Assembly: GCA_910588125.1 (NCBI GenBank) | Contig: CAJUPI010000002.1 | Coordinates: 65,406 to 129,405, forward strand | DNA: 64,000 bases | Reading direction: 5' to 3' | Origin: an uncultured Lachnospiraceae bacterium | Lineage (GTDB): Bacteria; Bacillota; Clostridia; Lachnospirales; Lachnospiraceae | Shown: piece after piece, positions 24,230-32,551 of the stretch | How the letters are laid out: each line of letters opens with the position of its first letter | Numbering within the stretch: the first letter of the stretch is position 1 | Notes under the pieces: generated by a model | What the model was told of the DNA's origin: nothing | Databases searched by the model: none | What the model saw: only the letters and a program-made list of their open reading frames with translations | Program-made: the position numbers and the translations under genes

Positions 24230-26518
24230 ATGGAATTTACCAAAAATATGCAGAGGGTAATGGAAAATGCGGTGAATCTGGCCCGGGAAGGGCGCCATCG
24301 TTATTTCATGCCGGAGCATCTTCTTTATGGTATGACCTTTGATGAAAATTTTGGCAGGGAATATGAGGCCGGGGGAGGGAATCTCTCCCGGCTGCGTCAG
24401 GATCTGCTGGCCTTTCTTAAGGAGCATGCCGGGAACGCACAGGCAGAAGAGGTCCGGCTGACGGCAGATACGGAAAAGACGCTTTATCTGGCAGAGGGGC
24501 AGGCAGTATCCAGCAGCCGCAAATCCGTGGATATCAGCCATGTGCTTGCCGCTATGATACAGCTGGAGGATAATTACGGAATCTATTATCTTGCCAGGGA
24601 AAATGTGGATCTGGTAGACTTGGTGGGAGAGCTTTCACGGGAAAGCCTGGCTGCCGAGCGCGGGACCCTGTACCGTCACGCTACGGCGAAAGACATCGGT
24701 GCAAAAGGCAGGGAAGAGGGTTCGTTTGGTGGCGGAGATTTTGCCGGAGAGGAAGAGGAGCCATTTGCCGGAGAAGAAACCAGCGGCCATCGCTGGCGCG
24801 GGTTTGTAGAAGACATGAATCAGACATGTTTAAGACAGAATGAATTGATTGGCAGGGCAGAGGAGCTGGAAAGGACGATACAGATTCTCTGCCGGAAGGA
24901 CAAAAACAATGTATTGCATATTGGAGAGCCGGGAGTAGGGAAAACGGCTTTGGCATATGGCCTGGCCCAGCGCCTGGTAAAAGGGCAGGTGCCAAAACCG
25001 CTTCTGGGGGCACATCTGTACGCCTTGGATTTAGGCGGGCTTCTGGCGGGGACCCAGTACCGGGGAGATTTTGAAAAACGTTTTAAGGAGATTATGGATG
25101 GGCTTTCTAAAGAGGCGAAGCCGATTCTCTACCTCGATGAGATCCACAATATTGTAGGCGCCGGGGCGGTCAATGGAGGCAGCCTGGACGCGGCGAATCT
25201 TTTGAAGCCTTATCTGGCGGCAGGCTCCATTCGCTTTATCGGAGCTACCACTTATGAGGAGTATAAAAAACATTTTTCCGGCAGCAAAAGCCTGGTGCGG
25301 CGCTTCCAAAATGTAGATATCCGGGAGCCGGGCAGGGAAGAGGCGGTTGAGATTTTGAAGGGCCTGAAGCCGGGATACGAAAAATATCACGGAGTAAAGT
25401 ACAGCGCCGGGGTATTGGAGCATGCCGTGGAGGTCAGCAGCCGTTTTATCAATGAGCGTTTTCTTCCGGATAAGGCCATCGATCTGATCGATGAGGCCGG
25501 AGCCTATCGCCGCCTCCATCCTTTAGATCAGAAGCGGCAGACGGTAAATAAGGCTTTGATTGATGAGGTTTTGGCCAGAACCTGCCGCATTCCGGTGCAG
25601 ACAGTGGAAAAAACAGAGACAAAGAAGCTGGCTTTGCTGGATGTGCATTTAAAGCAGAAGATTTTCGGGCAGGATTTGGCTGTGGAGCAGGTGTGCAACG
25701 CCGTGAAATTTTCCAGGGCCGGCTTGAATGAGGGGAATAAGCCGGTTGCCTCCTTTTTGTTTGTTGGTCCCACCGGTGTGGGGAAAACGGAGCTTTCCAG
25801 GGTGCTGGCGGAGGAGCTGGGGATTTCCTTTTTGCGTTTTGATATGAGTGAATATGCGGAAAAGCATGCAGTGGCAAAGCTGATAGGAGCTCCGGCCGGC
25901 TATGTGGGCTACGAAGAGGGAGGAATTTTGACCGAGGAGATCCGCCGGCATCCCCATGGAGTGTTACTGTTGGATGAGATTGAGAAGGCTCATCCGGATA
26001 TTTTTAATGTACTGCTGCAGGTGATGGATTATGCCACTCTGACAGACAACCAGGGAAGAAAAGCGGATTTCCGCAATATTATATTGATCCTGACATCCAA
26101 TGCCGGAGCCGGAGAGATCGGCAAAGGACAAATCGGCTTTGGCAGCAGGGCCATGAATTTGGATGCCCTTATGGAAGCAGTAAAGCGGACTTTTCCGCCC
26201 GAATTCCGCAACCGCTTAAGCCGGATTGTCCTTTTTCATGGAATGGATGAGAAAATGGCCGGCAATATTGCGGCGAAGAAGTTAGGAGAGCTGACTCAGC
26301 TGTTAAAGGCCAGGAAGGTGAATTTGACGGTGACACAGGCTGCCATCGAGCATGTAAAAAGAACCGGAATCACCAGAGAATATGGCGCAAGGGAGATTGA
26401 CCGGGTTATTTCCGGAGAAGTAAAGCCATTGCTGGCGGAGCTTTTGCTGTTTGGCAGACTGAAACGGGGCGGGGACTGCATTTTGGATGTGAGAGATGAA
26501 AAGCTGACTGTGAGGTGA
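24230..26518 (+). CDS. clpA: ClpA, ATP-dependent Clp protease unfoldase subunit
   Basis: Class I Hsp100 unfoldase of 762 residues. An N-terminal Clp repeat domain (about 1-145, MPEHLLYGMTF) is followed by an acidic linker. First AAA domain: Walker A GEPGVGKTAL, Walker B ILYLDEIHNIVGAG. Second: Walker A VGPTGVGKTEL, Walker B VLLLDEIEKAHPD. A C-terminal D2 small domain (GAREIDRVI) ends it. The middle coiled coil of ClpB/ClpC is absent, which with the neighbouring ClpS identifies ClpA. The ClpP-contact loop is probably GQIGFGSR, an IGF variant. It feeds substrates to ClpP, which is not in this window. Confidence 0.94.
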   Translation: MEFTKNMQRVMENAVNLAREGRHRYFMPEHLLYGMTFDENFGREYEAGGGNLSRLRQDLLAFLKEHAGNAQAEEVRLTADTEKTLYLAEGQAVSSSRKSVDISHVLAAMIQLEDNYGIYYLARENVDLVDLVGELSRESLAAERGTLYRHATAKDIGAKGREEGSFGGGDFAGEEEEPFAGEETSGHRWRGFVEDMNQTCLRQNELIGRAEELERTIQILCRKDKNNVLHIGEPGVGKTALAYGLAQRLVKGQVPKPLLGAHLYALDLGGLLAGTQYRGDFEKRFKEIMDGLSKEAKPILYLDEIHNIVGAGAVNGGSLDAANLLKPYLAAGSIRFIGATTYEEYKKHFSGSKSLVRRFQNVDIREPGREEAVEILKGLKPGYEKYHGVKYSAGVLEHAVEVSSRFINERFLPDKAIDLIDEAGAYRRLHPLDQKRQTVNKALIDEVLARTCRIPVQTVEKTETKKLALLDVHLKQKIFGQDLAVEQVCNAVKFSRAGLNEGNKPVASFLFVGPTGVGKTELSRVLAEELGISFLRFDMSEYAEKHAVAKLIGAPAGYVGYEEGGILTEEIRRHPHGVLLLDEIEKAHPDIFNVLLQVMDYATLTDNQGRKADFRNIILILTSNAGAGEIGKGQIGFGSRAMNLDALMEAVKRTFPPEFRNRLSRIVLFHGMDEKMAGNIAAKKLGELTQLLKARKVNLTVTQAAIEHVKRTGITREYGAREIDRVISGEVKPLLAELLLFGRLKRGGDCILDVRDEKLTVR

Positions 26519-26521
26519 TAT

Positions 26522-27058
26522 ATGGGTACATGGAAGAGCAGGGGCCTGCGCGGATCTACGTTGGAGGATATGATCAATCATGGGAACCAGCTTTACCGGG
26601 AAAAAAAATTAGCGCTGATTCAGAAAATTCCCACGCCAATCACCCCGATTACGATTGATAAAGAAACCCGGCATATCACGCTGGCCTATTTTGATCAGAA
26701 GAGCACCGTGGATTATATTGGTGCAGTACAGGGGATTCCGGTTTGCTTTGACGCCAAAGAGTGTGCAGCGGAGACGTTCCCCCTGCAAAATATCCATGAG
26801 CACCAGATCTGTTTTATGGAGGAGTTTGAATCTCAAGGAGGGATCGCTTTCATTCTTCTGCATTTTACTGTCAGGGACGAAATTTACTATATCCCTTTTG
26901 CGGACATCCGTCATTTTTGGAAACGGATGAAGGATGGCGGCAGAAAAAGCTTCACATATGAAGAGGTGGACAAAAGCTTTCGCGTTCATCCCCATCGGGA
27001 TATTCTGGTACATTATCTGGAGGCTTTGCAACAGGATTTGGAAAGAAGAAGCTTTTAG
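26522..27058 (+). CDS. recU: RecU-family Holliday junction resolvase
   Basis: Nuclease of 178 residues that resolves Holliday junctions in Firmicutes. Family signatures in order: the RGxxLE start (LRGSTLEDMINHGNQLY), the KIPTPITPI stalk region, DQKSTVDYIGAVQGIPVCFDAKE containing the catalytic D-x(n)-E-x-K-type residues (here D then AKE), FPLQNIHEHQI, and GGIAFILLHF. Three bases separate it from clpA, so co-transcription is likely. Within family size. Confidence 0.9.
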   Translation: MGTWKSRGLRGSTLEDMINHGNQLYREKKLALIQKIPTPITPITIDKETRHITLAYFDQKSTVDYIGAVQGIPVCFDAKECAAETFPLQNIHEHQICFMEEFESQGGIAFILLHFTVRDEIYYIPFADIRHFWKRMKDGGRKSFTYEEVDKSFRVHPHRDILVHYLEALQQDLERRSF

Positions 27059-27138
27059 ATTCCTTTCTGCTGGACAGCAGCAAGAACTTATGGAATAATA
27101 GGAGCTATATTACATTTGGGAAGACAGGAGGCAGGATT

Positions 27139-28401
27139 ATGGGAACAAAACGTATCATTCAGGTGGAAGAAAAAGTGCCGTTTCAGCTGTTGGCGCCGTT
27201 AAGCATCCAGCACATGTTTGCCATGTTTGGCGCATCGGTGCTGGTTCCGTTTATTTTCGGAATCAGTCCGGCTATTGTACTGTTTATGAATGGCGTCGGC
27301 ACTTTGCTTTTTATCGCGGTGACGAAAGGAAAGGCGCCGGCGTATCTGGGTTCGAGCTTTGCTTTTCTGGCGCCGGCAGGGATTGTTATTCAAAACTGGG
27401 GGTATGAATATGCCTTGGGCGGTTTTGTTGCCGTGGGTTTTTGCGGCTGTATTCTGGCATTGATTGTGTACAAGTTCGGTACAGACTGGATTGATGTAGT
27501 ACTGCCGCCGGCGGCAATGGGACCGGTAGTGGCGCTAATTGGCCTGGAGCTGTCCTCCTCGGCGGCCAGCAATGCCGGATTGCTCGATGAGGCAATCCGG
27601 CCGGAGAATGTGATTGTATTTCTGGTAACTCTGGGATTTGCCGTGTTCGGCTCGATTTTGTTCAAAGGCTTTTTGTCCGTGATTCCCATCCTGATTGCAG
27701 TGATAGCGGGATATGTGGCGGCTGTCTGTTGCGGGATCGTCAGCTTTGAGGCAGTTTCGGCTGCGCCCTGGTTTGCCTTGCCGGATTTTACGGCTCCCAA
27801 GTTTGATCCGGAGGCGATTTTGATTATTCTGCCGGTGATTCTGGTGATTGCGTCGGAGCATATCGGCCATCAGGTGGTGACCAGCAAGATTGTGGGACGC
27901 GATCTGCTGAAGGATCCAGGACTTCACAGAAGTTTGTTCGGAGATAATTTTTCCACTATGATTTCCGGGCTGATCGGTTCTGTGCCTACCACCACTTACG
28001 GGGAAAATATCGGGGTGATGGCGATGACCGGCGTGTACAGCGTCCATGTGATTGCCGGGGCTGCCGTGTTGTCGATTGTCTGTTCTTTTGTGGGTAAATT
28101 GTCTATGCTGATCAGCACGATCCCGGGACCGGTGATCGGCGGAATATCGTTTTTGCTGTATGGAATGATCGGTACTTCCGGATTACGGATTCTGGTGGAT
28201 TCCAAGGTGGATTTTGGAAAATCCCGCAATCAGGCCCTGACCTCCGTGATATTTGTCGCCGGCCTTTCCGGAATTGCCATCAGGATTGGAAATATCCAGC
28301 TTACCGGTATGGTGCTGGCTTGTGTGGTGGGGATGGCGCTGAGCCTGGCGTTTTATCTGCTGGACAAGGCCGGACTGACAAACGATCGGGAGGAAGGATA
28401 A
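27139..28401 (+). CDS. uraA: Uracil permease (nucleobase:cation symporter-2 family)
   Basis: Integral membrane transporter of 420 residues, UraA/PyrP type. N-terminal signature LLAPLSIQHMFAMFGASVLVPFIFG; central VIASEHIGHQVVTSKIVGRDL with the conserved Glu-His pair of the substrate site; then TTTYGENIGVMAMTGVYS. Many hydrophobic helices are evident. The 80-bp upstream region shows no recognisable PyrR or purine riboswitch structure. It imports uracil (or a related pyrimidine), driven by protons or cations. Confidence 0.9.
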   Translation: MGTKRIIQVEEKVPFQLLAPLSIQHMFAMFGASVLVPFIFGISPAIVLFMNGVGTLLFIAVTKGKAPAYLGSSFAFLAPAGIVIQNWGYEYALGGFVAVGFCGCILALIVYKFGTDWIDVVLPPAAMGPVVALIGLELSSSAASNAGLLDEAIRPENVIVFLVTLGFAVFGSILFKGFLSVIPILIAVIAGYVAAVCCGIVSFEAVSAAPWFALPDFTAPKFDPEAILIILPVILVIASEHIGHQVVTSKIVGRDLLKDPGLHRSLFGDNFSTMISGLIGSVPTTTYGENIGVMAMTGVYSVHVIAGAAVLSIVCSFVGKLSMLISTIPGPVIGGISFLLYGMIGTSGLRILVDSKVDFGKSRNQALTSVIFVAGLSGIAIRIGNIQLTGMVLACVVGMALSLAFYLLDKAGLTNDREEG

Positions 28402-28430
28402 AGCACTATGAGAGCGGAGATAAAGAAATA

Positions 28431-28874
28431 ATGTCAGAAAATCAGAAAAGAAAGCTTTTGATGATTATTTTTCTTATGTATCTGGCGATACTGCTGCGAA
28501 TCACTGTGTTCCGGAGCAGTTTTCGCCTGGGTCAAATATTTCAGAATGGAAAAATAAATTTTACTTTATTTGAGAGCTATATTCTCCTTTTGCAGCAGGG
28601 CAGATGGTTTATCTTTTTTTATCTCTTCGTGGGAAATGTGATCTGGTTCGTACCCTTTGGTGTTTTTTGTTATGGGGTGGAAAAAAGGCAGAGGATTGGG
28701 AAAACTTTGATCTGGGGATTTTTATTTTCTCTTGGAATTGAGAGTATGCAGTTTTTGTGGGGAACCGGAGTTTCGGAGTTGGATGATTTGGTGTTAAATA
28801 CCCTGGGAGCCTGGATCGGGGCGGCGGGAGTGCATTTTCTAAAAATTAAGAAAAAAGCGGAGATGACAACATGA
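28431..28874 (+). CDS. VanZ-like small membrane protein
   Basis: Membrane protein of 147 residues with four hydrophobic segments (about 8-25, 55-75, 82-100, 122-138) and the VanZ-like pattern: R-x-T-VF near the first helix, NVIWFVPFGVFCYG, and IESMQFLWGTGVSELDDLVLNTLGAWIG. The start at 28431 is chosen by family length; the open frame upstream lies within uraA. VanZ relatives confer low-level teicoplanin resistance in one enterococcal case, but most are of unknown role. Its stop overlaps the cbiL start. Confidence 0.82.
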   Translation: MSENQKRKLLMIIFLMYLAILLRITVFRSSFRLGQIFQNGKINFTLFESYILLLQQGRWFIFFYLFVGNVIWFVPFGVFCYGVEKRQRIGKTLIWGFLFSLGIESMQFLWGTGVSELDDLVLNTLGAWIGAAGVHFLKIKKKAEMTT

Positions 28875-29548
28875 GCGGAACATTATATGGAGTGGGAGTT
28901 GGCCCGGGAGATCCCCGGCTTATGACGCTTCTGGCAATCGAGACGATTGAAAGCTGCCCGGTGATAGCAGTACCCGGAGAAAACAGAGAGCATGCCGTAA
29001 GCTACCGGATTGCCAGGGGCGCGGTAGCCGGCCTGGAGAAAAAGATATGTCTGAATTTGTCAACGCCGATGACCAAGGATCCGGGAATACTGGCAAAAAG
29101 CTATGAGCTGGCAGCGGGCCGGATTATAGAAGAGCTGAAGCAAAATCGGGATGTGGCTTATCTGACTTTGGGGGATCCGACCATTTATTCTACTTATATT
29201 TATATTCACCGGTTAGTAAAAGCGCAAGGTTACTCTGCGGAGATTATCAACGGTATCCCTTCTTTTTGTGCTGTGGCGGCCAGGATGGGGGAGAGCCTGG
29301 CAGATCGTTCGGAGCAGCTGCATATTATTCCGTCCAGCTATGATATCGAAGAAGCGCTGGATTATCCGGGGAGCAAGGTCTTTATGAAAGCGGGTTCAAA
29401 GCTTTCCCGGGTAAAACAGACCTTGCAGGAAAAGGATATGACAGCAGTGATGGTAGAGAACTGCGGGTTTTCCGATGAACATATATATGATGTCATATCC
29501 TCGATGCCGGAAAAGGCCAGCTATTATACGACGGTCCTGGTAAAATAA
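28871..29548 (+). CDS. cbiL: CbiL, cobalt-(precorrin-2) C20-methyltransferase
   Basis: S-adenosylmethionine-dependent methyltransferase of 225 residues for ring carbon 20 in anaerobic cobalamin synthesis. Signatures: GVGVGPGDPRLMTLLAIE, YLTLGDPTIYSTYIY, and EIINGIPSFCAVAARMGESLA. Start overlaps the VanZ-like stop (ATGA). No other cob/cbi gene is in the window, so it appears displaced from the main cobalamin cluster. It converges on the PurF-like gene with 2 bp between stop codons. Confidence 0.9.
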   Translation: MSGTLYGVGVGPGDPRLMTLLAIETIESCPVIAVPGENREHAVSYRIARGAVAGLEKKICLNLSTPMTKDPGILAKSYELAAGRIIEELKQNRDVAYLTLGDPTIYSTYIYIHRLVKAQGYSAEIINGIPSFCAVAARMGESLADRSEQLHIIPSSYDIEEALDYPGSKVFMKAGSKLSRVKQTLQEKDMTAVMVENCGFSDEHIYDVISSMPEKASYYTTVLVK

Positions 29549-29550
29549 CG

Positions 29551-31008
29551 CTATTCCCTGCCGCTCCAGCAGTAGGTGCAGAGCGAACTTGCCGGAAGGC
29601 CGATCGATTCGATCAGATCGTCTAAGCGATGGAATTTGAGGGAGGTAAAGTTTAAGCGTTTGCGGATTTCTTCTACCATCTCCTGATAATTCCGGCTGTC
29701 CGGATCAGCGTAGTCGGCCAAAAGCTCAGGAGTGACTGCATCGCCTTCTCGTTCCCGGATAATCCGGCGGGTGATCAGATCCAGATCGGAATTGGAGCGG
29801 GAGAAGTTTAAATATTTGCAGCCAAAAAGCAACGGCGGGCAAGCCGGACGGATATGAACCTCCTTAGCGCCGCTTTGATACAAAAATTCCGTAGTTTCAC
29901 CGAGTTGAGTGCCGCGGACGATAGAATCGTCGATCAGCAGCAGGCTTTTGCCGTGAATCAGGGCGTCCACCGGGATTAGTTTCATTTTGGCGATCAGATT
30001 TCGCTGGCTTTGGTTCTGCGGCATAAAGGAGCGGGGCCAGGTGGGTGTATATTTGATGAAAGGACGGGCAAAGGGAATGCCGGATTCATTGGCATAGCCG
30101 ATGGCGTGAGCAATTCCGGAATCCGGAACGCCGGCAACGATATCCGGACGGATGGAATCGCCGGTGCTGGCAGGGCAGCCCAAACAATGTTTACCCTCGC
30201 AGCCAAAATCACGCCGGGCCAGGATCTCACCGCAGCGATAGCGCATCTCTTCCACGTTGACGCCTTCGTAGCTGGAGGTGGGATAACCGTAGTAAACCCA
30301 GAGGAAGGAGCAGATTTTCATTTCCTTCCGGGGCTGGCTTAAGGATTGAATGCCGGAGGCGTTTATGAGGGCGATCTCGCCGGGGCCTAACTCTGTACAG
30401 TCATGATATCCCAGATTGATGTAGGCAAAGCTCTCAAAGGAAACGCAATAGGCGTCGTCCTTCCTGCCGATCACTACCGGAGTGCGCCCATAGCGGTCAC
30501 GGGAGGCGTAGATCCCTTCAGGAGTAAGAAGCAGAATGGTCATGGAACCCTCGATCTTTTCCTGTGCATAGAGAAGCCCTTCTACCAGGCTTTGCTTCTG
30601 GTTGATGATGGAGGCAGTCAGTTCGGTGGCGTTGATCCGTCCGCCGGACATTTCCATGAAATGAATGTGGCCGTTCTCAAATGCCTGGTGAATCAGTTCT
30701 TCTTCGTTATTGATCTTGCCGACAGTGACGATGGCGTAGCTGCCGAGATGAGACTGAATCAATAACGGCTGCGGTTCATTGTCTGAGATGGAGCCGATGC
30801 CGGAGTTGCCGGTGAGCTCTTCCACATCGCGCTCAAATTTCGTACGGAATGGAGAATTTTCTATATTGTGAATGCTTCGTTGAAAGCCATTGGCGCCGTA
30901 GACAGCCATGCCGCCCCGGCGGGTTCCTAAGTGGGAATGATAATCGGTTCCGAAAAAGAGATCCATGACGCAGTCTTGTTTTGATGTAACGCCAAAAAAT
31001 CCACCCAT
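29551..31008 (-). CDS. PurF-like amidophosphoribosyltransferase family protein lacking the catalytic N-terminal cysteine
   Basis: Protein of 485 residues with the two-domain PurF layout: Ntn-type glutaminase domain (about 1-230, GTRRGGMAVYG, LQSHLGSYA-like) and a type I phosphoribosyltransferase domain with the PRPP loop LLLIDDSIVRGTQ at 357-369. Cysteines matching the iron-sulfur ligands of Bacillus PurF are present (Cys233; ACPPLLFGCKY; C-terminal SLCTYC). PurF begins its mature chain CGVFG; here the start reads MGGFFGV, with Gly at the nucleophile position. GGGAGG upstream supports this start. It should not hydrolyse glutamine by the usual route. A second, canonical purF elsewhere is expected. 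Confidence 0.78.
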   Translation of the reverse strand: MGGFFGVTSKQDCVMDLFFGTDYHSHLGTRRGGMAVYGANGFQRSIHNIENSPFRTKFERDVEELTGNSGIGSISDNEPQPLLIQSHLGSYAIVTVGKINNEEELIHQAFENGHIHFMEMSGGRINATELTASIINQKQSLVEGLLYAQEKIEGSMTILLLTPEGIYASRDRYGRTPVVIGRKDDAYCVSFESFAYINLGYHDCTELGPGEIALINASGIQSLSQPRKEMKICSFLWVYYGYPTSSYEGVNVEEMRYRCGEILARRDFGCEGKHCLGCPASTGDSIRPDIVAGVPDSGIAHAIGYANESGIPFARPFIKYTPTWPRSFMPQNQSQRNLIAKMKLIPVDALIHGKSLLLIDDSIVRGTQLGETTEFLYQSGAKEVHIRPACPPLLFGCKYLNFSRSNSDLDLITRRIIREREGDAVTPELLADYADPDSRNYQEMVEEIRKRLNFTSLKFHRLDDLIESIGLPASSLCTYCWSGRE

Positions 31009-31118
31009 TTTGTGAGTCCTCCCAGTGATGGTATTTATATAAAAGTGTAACATATAAGATATGGGTAAGACAATCGTTAGATTTATTAAAAATTCTTATA
31101 AAAAGGAGAAGCAGTAAA

Positions 31119-32411
31119 ATGGCAGTTACAAGAGTCTATATCAGGCATAGTACTACCAGGGAGAAGGTTTTGGCAATCGGGCTGCTGGCAGTTATTGGTC
31201 TGTTGGGAGTTCTGGGTTTTGCAGTCATCGGGCCTGCAGTTTACCGTATGGAGGCGGCCAGGATTGATGTGTCTCCCGGCAGTATTGGCAGTGTAGCAGA
31301 TGGGAGCGTTCCGGTAGTAACTACATTGCAGGAAATAGAGAGCGGAGATGCGTTTGTGCTGAAGAATGAGGAATTTGGTGACTGGAGAAGAACTGCCGGA
31401 CAAATGATAGGTGACACTTATTACAACAAGATTACCCTGGAGGATGGGACGGTGGTTGCCGCCAGGATTCATTTTGAGGCGCAGACAGAGGAATTTGTCC
31501 TGGAAGAAGGAGCTATCACCAGGAACTTTGATCATGCCATTGTTACTTATCCTGTCGGTATATTGAGGCCATGGCCGGAGGAAGCCCGGGATATGGCAGA
31601 GACAGCCGATTGGATTACTTATAAGGACGGATATCTGGATATGGAAGGGGATTTCGGTGTGGAATTGCCGGATTCCAGAAAGCTGAAACAAGAATGGATG
31701 CTGAAAATGATGGCAATCGGGCTGGTGGCGGGCCTTACTTTTAGTGTATTGACTGATTGGTGTCTGAAGCGGAGAGAGGAACAGGCTTCCATACCCCAGA
31801 CGGAGCAGGAACGATGGATATTGGGGACCTATGCGAACTGGGCACAGCATTTCGGACAGTTGAATCATAAGGGAAGGCTGGCGGTACCCAACACAGCCGC
31901 CAGCCCTCTCTATTTGGGAGGACGTCCCAAGGATGAGGACAGCAGAAAGCTGACGATCCAGGTGCTCAAAGAAGATTGGGATATCAATAACCGTGAGGAT
32001 TTGTTGGATACGGTAGAGTATATGAGCAGGGGAACGGGATTCTGGGACTGTAACACCCAGTATGACCGGGCATGGGAGCTTTGCCGCTCGAATCAATTGC
32101 TGGGTATGGGCTATATCGCCGGTTGGCTGACAAAGAAGGAAATGATCGAACGATCTTGTGTTGTGGGAAATATTATACAAAGGGTATTTCAGGACTGGGA
32201 AGAACTGGCGGAGAGTTATCTGGAGGCATATACAAGATGGCGTGTAGGGCAGTTTGGCCAGCAGGCAGAGGCAGCGGTAGAGATGCGCCGGCGGATTCAG
32301 CAGAACCTCTACAGCCGCAAGGACAGTCCTTATCGTCTACCCTGGATGCTTCCGCTTGGCATGGACAGTGAACGGATGGAGCGGGTGAAAGAGAAGACAG
32401 GGGAGGTATAG
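31119..32411 (+). CDS. DUF1266-type membrane protein of unknown function
   Basis: Protein of 430 residues. Two membrane helices (about 17-42 and 193-212) bracket an extracytoplasmic domain, and the C-terminal half (about 225-400) is cytoplasmic. That half resembles DUF1266: WDINNREDLLDTVEYMSRGTG, then YDRAWELCRSNQLLGMGYIAGWLTKKE, then VFQDWEELAESYLEAYTRWR. No enzymatic motif is visible. The gene stands alone between the divergent PurF-like gene and the his promoter. Function unknown. Confidence 0.65.
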   Translation: MAVTRVYIRHSTTREKVLAIGLLAVIGLLGVLGFAVIGPAVYRMEAARIDVSPGSIGSVADGSVPVVTTLQEIESGDAFVLKNEEFGDWRRTAGQMIGDTYYNKITLEDGTVVAARIHFEAQTEEFVLEEGAITRNFDHAIVTYPVGILRPWPEEARDMAETADWITYKDGYLDMEGDFGVELPDSRKLKQEWMLKMMAIGLVAGLTFSVLTDWCLKRREEQASIPQTEQERWILGTYANWAQHFGQLNHKGRLAVPNTAASPLYLGGRPKDEDSRKLTIQVLKEDWDINNREDLLDTVEYMSRGTGFWDCNTQYDRAWELCRSNQLLGMGYIAGWLTKKEMIERSCVVGNIIQRVFQDWEELAESYLEAYTRWRVGQFGQQAEAAVEMRRRIQQNLYSRKDSPYRLPWMLPLGMDSERMERVKEKTGEV

Positions 32412-32447
32412 CAGTATTATTTTGTTAAATGAATCAGGAACCAGAGA

Positions 32448-32476
32448 TTGACAAGGAGAGCATATTATTCTATAAT
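32448..32476 (+). promoter_or_regulatory. Sigma-A promoter of the histidine operon
   Basis: Perfect consensus TTGACA and TATAAT separated by exactly 17 bp. It gives a leader of about 70 nt before hisZ and shows that the longer hisZ frame (from 32429) is not translated. Confidence 0.9.
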
Positions 32477-32495
32477 CGGAGGATGCGTTGTCAAA

Positions 32496-32523
32496 TTATC
32501 ACTTTACCATGCAAAAGTGACAA
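32496..32523 (+). promoter_or_regulatory. Dyad in the his leader, candidate operator or hairpin
   Basis: TTATCACTTT (32496-32505) and AAAGTGACAA (32514-32523) pair at 9 of 10 positions with an 8-nt gap, starting 20 bp after the -10. It could bind a histidine-responsive repressor or form an RNA hairpin. It is not followed by a T run, and no T-box or His-codon leader peptide is seen. Confidence 0.5.
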
Positions 32524-32551
32524 TAAAACTTTAGAGAAAGTTGGGAAGAGA

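Noticed and set aside
27059..27138. Pyrimidine attenuator or riboswitch before the uracil permease
   Set aside because: Only a tiny CTGCTG/CAGCAG hairpin is visible, with no terminator/antiterminator pair.
32429..32551. N-terminal extension of HisZ
   Set aside because: The perfect -35/-10 promoter lies inside this stretch, so most of it is not transcribed.
32477..32551. T-box leader for the his operon
   Set aside because: The leader is too short for a T-box and lacks its conserved core sequence and terminator.
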